From contig NC_092671.1 of assembly GCF_964355755.1 (NCBI RefSeq), positions 36,409,304 through 36,473,303 on the forward strand: a stretch of DNA of 64,000 nt. The letters are read 5' to 3'. The notes below the pieces were generated by a model that was not told where the DNA came from, did no database searches, and was given only the letters and a program-made list of their open reading frames with translations. The position numbers were made by a program, and so were the translations under genes. Shown piece by piece: positions 59,730 through 64,000 of the stretch. Position 1 is the stretch's first letter. Every line of letters begins with the position of its first letter. This stretch comes from Antedon mediterranea (lineage: Eukaryota > Echinodermata > Crinoidea > Comatulida > Antedonidae).

Positions 59730-62700
59730 ATGGAAGACAAGCCTGAAAAGTCGTGTTTGCTGGTTGATGAATCTGGCTGTAAGCTTTACAAACGACGATG
59801 GATTATGCTGGCTAACTTTGGTCTTTTTACGACGACAAACTTGTTTATGTGGGTACAATATGCTGCAATATCTGACGTAGTAGCTGAACATTACGACGTT
59901 TCAACGAACACCGTTGATTTACTAAGCTCCACCTATAGTATAGCTTACATAGTTTTTATTGTGCCAGTTATGTTGATAACCGAAAGGTTTGGCTTAAGAA
60001 CTATTATAATGCTCGGTACTAGTTTGCAATGTGTTGGATCATGGTTTCGGTTTGTTGGGACATCACAGGATTCATTACTTCTACATTTTATTGGTCAGTC
60101 CATGTGTGGAGCAGCAGGGCTGTCTGTCACGGGGATGTCGCCACAAGTTGCAGGGACATGGTTTGGGATTGAGGAGGTATCTTTTGCATCTGCCTTAGGT
60201 TTTATTGGAATGGAGGTAGGAATAAATTACTAGAATTACTATTACTAAAGGAATAGAATTACCTAAAGTAGAAAATGAAGATCATATTGTTAAAATAGCT
60301 CAACTAGCTGACGATACTGTAATATTTACAAAGGATGAAATTAGTTTAAACCATATTCTGTATGAAATTGAAATGTTCTGTTCAATATCAGGTGAAAGGT
60401 TAAATAAAAGTAAATAGAAAGGAATTTGGATTGGAGCAAATAAAAACAAACAAACATTGCCATTTAATATCAAATGGACCAAAACCAGTGAAATTCCTTG
60501 GAATCAACGTAGGGTATGATAAACATACTTGTGTTAAATGAAATTGGGATGATACAGTTTTAAAATTAGAGAATACACTAAAACTATAAGAAAAACGAAA
60601 CCTTACGTTTTTTGGCAAGGTAACAGTAATAAAATCTCTTGCCATTTCGAAATTAATATACAATGCTTGTATAATAGATGTACCATCTTATATCTTTCCT
60701 AAAGTTGATACATTGTTATATAGATTTTTGTGGGGAGGAAAAAGGGAAAAAATTAAAAGAAAAACTCTTATAAACACAGTAGATAAAGGTGGTATAAATA
60801 TGGTGAATTTTAATATCTTAGTGGACTCTCTGAAGTTGAGTTGGGTTAAGAAACTGTTAAATCCTAACCCAGGTATTTGGAAATGTATTCCAAACTACTA
60901 TAGGCATCCAGTTGATTATACTGCGAATTGTAGTAAATTAAATACTGAAGCGCATACTAAATTTAAAAAATATGCCAGTATTTTATATTGAAAGCAGCTG
61001 TAAAGTTAAACAATATTGTATATTGTTTAGAGCCGCAAAATTTACAAGAAATTAGGTCACAACACTTATGGGAAAACAAATTTATAACATCAATTGAGGG
61101 AAAATCTCTATATTTCAACACCTGGTTAAACTCTGGATACAAAAGAGTAAATGATATAGTCGTTAATAACAGGTTATTGACTGCAGCAGAAATTATTCCA
61201 ACTCTGTCGAATAAACAGAATGGATTATTAATTGAATACTTAGCAACAATAAATGCAATACTTGATATATGGAAAGAACAAATAAGGTTGGAAAATGCAC
61301 GCATAGGCTACATATAAAATTAAGAGAACGTAATATATTTCATAATAGGATAAGATCGTCTTACTATTATAAGCAGTTTATAAATGATATATGTATTATT
61401 CCAAATCCTCAAATGAAATGGGAAATAGAATTTAGAGATGAAATTATTGACTGGAATGAAATATGGAATTGAAAAGTATGTAGAATGAAACACATGGTAA
61501 AAGTTGCTCAATTTAATTTTAAGTTGTTACATCGAATCCTTATATGTAAAAAAAGACTAAAAAGATGGAATTTTTCCACAACAGACAAATGTAATAAGTG
61601 TAAGAATCATATAGAAAACGAAAAACACTTATTAATTGCATGTAAAACTATTCAACCAGTCTGGAGAAAGTTTAAAGATATGCTGGTTCAGTGTCTTCCA
61701 AATGAGGTTACAGTACAGCAAGACTTCCCCAAGTGGGTTAATGTAATTTTGGGAACAACAAACAAACATGTAAACGAATTAATTTCAGTTTTTACTTTTT
61801 GTATATATAAATCCTCCATAATATATAAAGAACTAGAAACGACAGAAAAAAAAAAGAATCTGCAAATATTTGGGGGCTATTTAAAAATGAAATTATAAAC
61901 CTCATAAATAATGAGTATTCGTATAACTTTTATACTGCTGATCAGAAATGGAAAAATAGTAAAGACAGGATATTTGACATCTTGGACTTGCACAGTGTAT
62001 GGACTCTAACCTTACGGTTTTCATTAAATATATCATTGCATGCTATCATTCTAAATATCTAACTTTCAAACTTTTGCATCCCTCTTTTTCATTTCATCCT
62101 TTTTATCTTGGTGAAAAGGGAGGATACTACATTTTCCTCCCCTGAGTTTATAGCCTCTCTACTCAAACACAAATAAGATCACAAATAAGATAGTTTAACA
62201 AGAAAATTGTAATCATGTATTTTACCGCCATTTTTCATTTTGATATTTTAATTAATATCGTATCTAAAATTTTAATGAAAACAAATATGGTTAATACTGA
62301 ATTCAAGCATCTTATTATGTAAATATACCTGTATTTTAACTACTTTAAACACTTACTTTTAATTGTCACAAATGTACTTATATGTATATAATATATTCAC
62401 CAATGAGAATTTAAATAAACGTGAGATGAACTCACACAAGACAAAAAAAAAAGAATTACTATTACTTATCACTTTTAAGTGAATATTAAAACATTCAATT
62501 ATGTTGTTTGAGTTGATTGGGAATAATTTTGCAATAATTAATCATACCATTGTGTTTTTAGGTGGGGATTGGTATGGCCTATATTTTACCCTCATACTTC
62601 GTACAAGGACCAGATATTGGACATCAAATAAAATATTATTTCTTATTCACTGCAATAGTGATGACGATATTAATGTTGATTACTGCATTTGGTAAGATTT

Positions 62701-64000
62701 ATGAATTGTGTGTTAATTAAAATGAAATCAGCAAGTATATTGTGAATTTCAATTGCTACAATCATGGCTACATTTGATTGAAAACCAATATGATGACTGT
62801 TTATTTGAAGTGGGCCTACATACGATAATCCTGCTCTCTGAAATTGACAAAAGATGGGATGTTATGGCTTTGAATTATGGGATTGTTTTTATTGGATAAG
62901 GAGGATAGTTGAAGGATAATATTTTGGTTTCTTTTTTTTTTTCAGTATTTGAGAACAAGCCACCCCTTCCTCCAAGCAAACCTCGGATGAATGTGAAAAA
63001 AGCCGGGAAAAAGGACAATTTCCTGCAATCAGTAAAATACATTCTGAGCAACAGGAATTATTTATTATTATTAGTAGCATTCGGTACTTAGAAAATTAAT
63101 GTTTTCCGTTGATAAGTGAAGTGTTATTCAGAGATATAAATTGTTATTCATGTTACTTTTATATTATTTTCATCATATTAATTAACCATAAATGTTTGAT
63201 TAAATTGTTTTAAATAAATACCATAAAGAATTAACATAATATTCGTATCATATTTTCAGGTATAAACGTTGGGTTCCTCTATACAATAGGCCTAGTATTG
63301 AAAGACTTTTTGAGCTCAACGTATACGGTATGTATTTTATTTAGTATACGGTAGTGATAGCCAATCGTTTCAATTTAATTTATTTCCACAATATAATAAC
63401 ATACAGGATAATATATACAATGAAGTAATCATGTGGGGGGCGGGGGGGGGGGATCATATAAGTCAGAAAGACTTTAAGTTTGACCCACCCCAAGATCACA
63501 TTAAATACGAATATGAAAACGAACAAAATAAAAATACATAAACTTAAAATAAATAAGAGAAAACAAAGCATCATGTTGTCTTAAAATTAATACAATTTAT
63601 ATTATTATCTATTTTCATTATTAATATTGGTAATATTATTTTATTCATTATTTATATAGTAAAAAAATATATTAGTTGGGAAGGGCGGGGTCTAATATTG
63701 ATATTGAGACAAAACAAACATTTTTTTTTTATACTTATAATTAATAGGACAGTTCAACCATCTTGAGTCATCTTGGTATAGCAAAGATATTGTGTGGAGT
63801 ATCTGGGCCACTGATTTCAGGAATCTGGCTCGATAGGTCAAAATATTTCAGGTAATAATTCTTTTAATCGGTCTCATTTTTGGTACAATTTTTTCCAAAT
63901 TAATTAATATCAATATCACATCCTCTCAATTTTACGAACTCGCAGCTCCACTTAAGTTACATTTGAAAGAACGAAGATGGTTTGTAAATAATATATTATG
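59730..64000 (+). CDS. SLC49/FLVCR-type transporter, copy 2 (runs off the window)
   Basis: Visible exons 59730-60215, 62562-62691, 62946-63083, 63260-63327 and 63748-63851 have the same lengths and phases as exons 1-5 of copy 1. Exon 6 should start ~30 bases past the window. Replacements relative to copy 1 are few: LLSSTYS for LLNSTYS, FRFVG for FRFIG, GLSVTGMSP for GPSVMGMAP, GFIGME for GFIGIE, GFLYTIG for GFLNTIG. No stop or frameshift was seen in the exons. Intron 1 is enlarged to 2.3 kb by a LINE. Same family role as copy 1; whether expression differs cannot be read here, but its upstream sequence is different. Confidence 0.87.
60247..62451 (+). mobile_element. 5'-truncated L1/Tx1-type LINE in intron 1 of transporter copy 2
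   Basis: The element begins inside the reverse transcriptase (QLADDTVIF, 60301-60327, catalytic Asp pair). It continues with SLAISKLIYNACIIDVPSYI, YRFLWGGKREKIKRKTLI, DKGGINMVNF, then a C-terminal CNKCKNHIENEKHLLIACK, which fits the zinc-knuckle-like end of L1/Tx1-group ORF2. Several stops and frameshifts show it is dead. An A-rich tail ends at 62451. A 15-bp direct repeat AGAATTACTATTACT lies at 60232-60246 and 62452-62466. Confidence 0.9.

Noticed and set aside
52855-63951. The transporter copies as broken pseudogenes (short open frames, early stops)
   Set aside because: The stops lie in introns. Exons with proper splice sites join without a frame break in both copies.

Overview
The window is metazoan nuclear DNA: AT-rich, multi-exon genes with GT/AG introns, non-LTR retrotransposons, tRNA- and 5S-derived SINE-like repeats and several families of short inverted-repeat (MITE-like) elements. 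The overall character suggests a marine invertebrate, probably a deuterostome such as an echinoderm. That placement rests on general impression, not on a search.

Layout. Positions 1-7777 are five tandem copies of a ~1.55 kb satellite unit. Positions 7858-44374 on the minus strand hold one giant gene. I joined 34 exons (exon 1 at 44374-44026, last visible exon 7998-7858) whose splice sites and reading phases all agree, giving 4,701 codons before the gene runs off toward the left. The product starts with a signal peptide. It has a glycine-rich N-terminal block, an F5/8 type C (discoidin) domain, a ~1,050-residue beta-solenoid-like region, and then seven modules of about 420 residues. Each module pairs a W-x-x-P/EELQIYG/IGDRTGT half with a glycine-rich GGGAGGRI half. 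I recognise no named family for the modules. It looks like a secreted, extracellular structural or adhesive protein.

Introns of the giant gene carry much of the repeat content: an inverted-arm (foldback) element broken by one LINE and containing another (35933-40224), a 44-bp minisatellite apparently grown inside a MITE (35129-35850), a perfect 41-bp-arm hairpin (27325-27409), a 5S rRNA-derived fragment (24496-24546), a tRNA-derived fragment (12552-12627), a GATTAGGGAT-type minisatellite (about 23122-23345), and copies of three MITE-like families.

Positions 44375-52854 are intergenic, with MITEs and two copies of a segment found again at 57612-58925. From 52855 on the plus strand lie two tandem paralogues of an SLC49/FLVCR-type major facilitator transporter. 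Copy 1 is complete in nine exons (52855-57359, 453 codons). Copy 2 (59730 to past the window end) shows five exons. Its first intron carries a 5'-truncated L1/Tx1-type LINE flanked by 15-bp target-site duplications, and copy 1 preserves a close relative of the empty site. The two copies share exons, introns and an upstream block but differ in the ~0.8 kb just before the start codon.

The most unusual object is the giant modular protein. Its apparent insertion of galactose-binding-type domains into the same linker of two different modules, and its intronless 3.8-kb exon holding three modules, deserve most attention.
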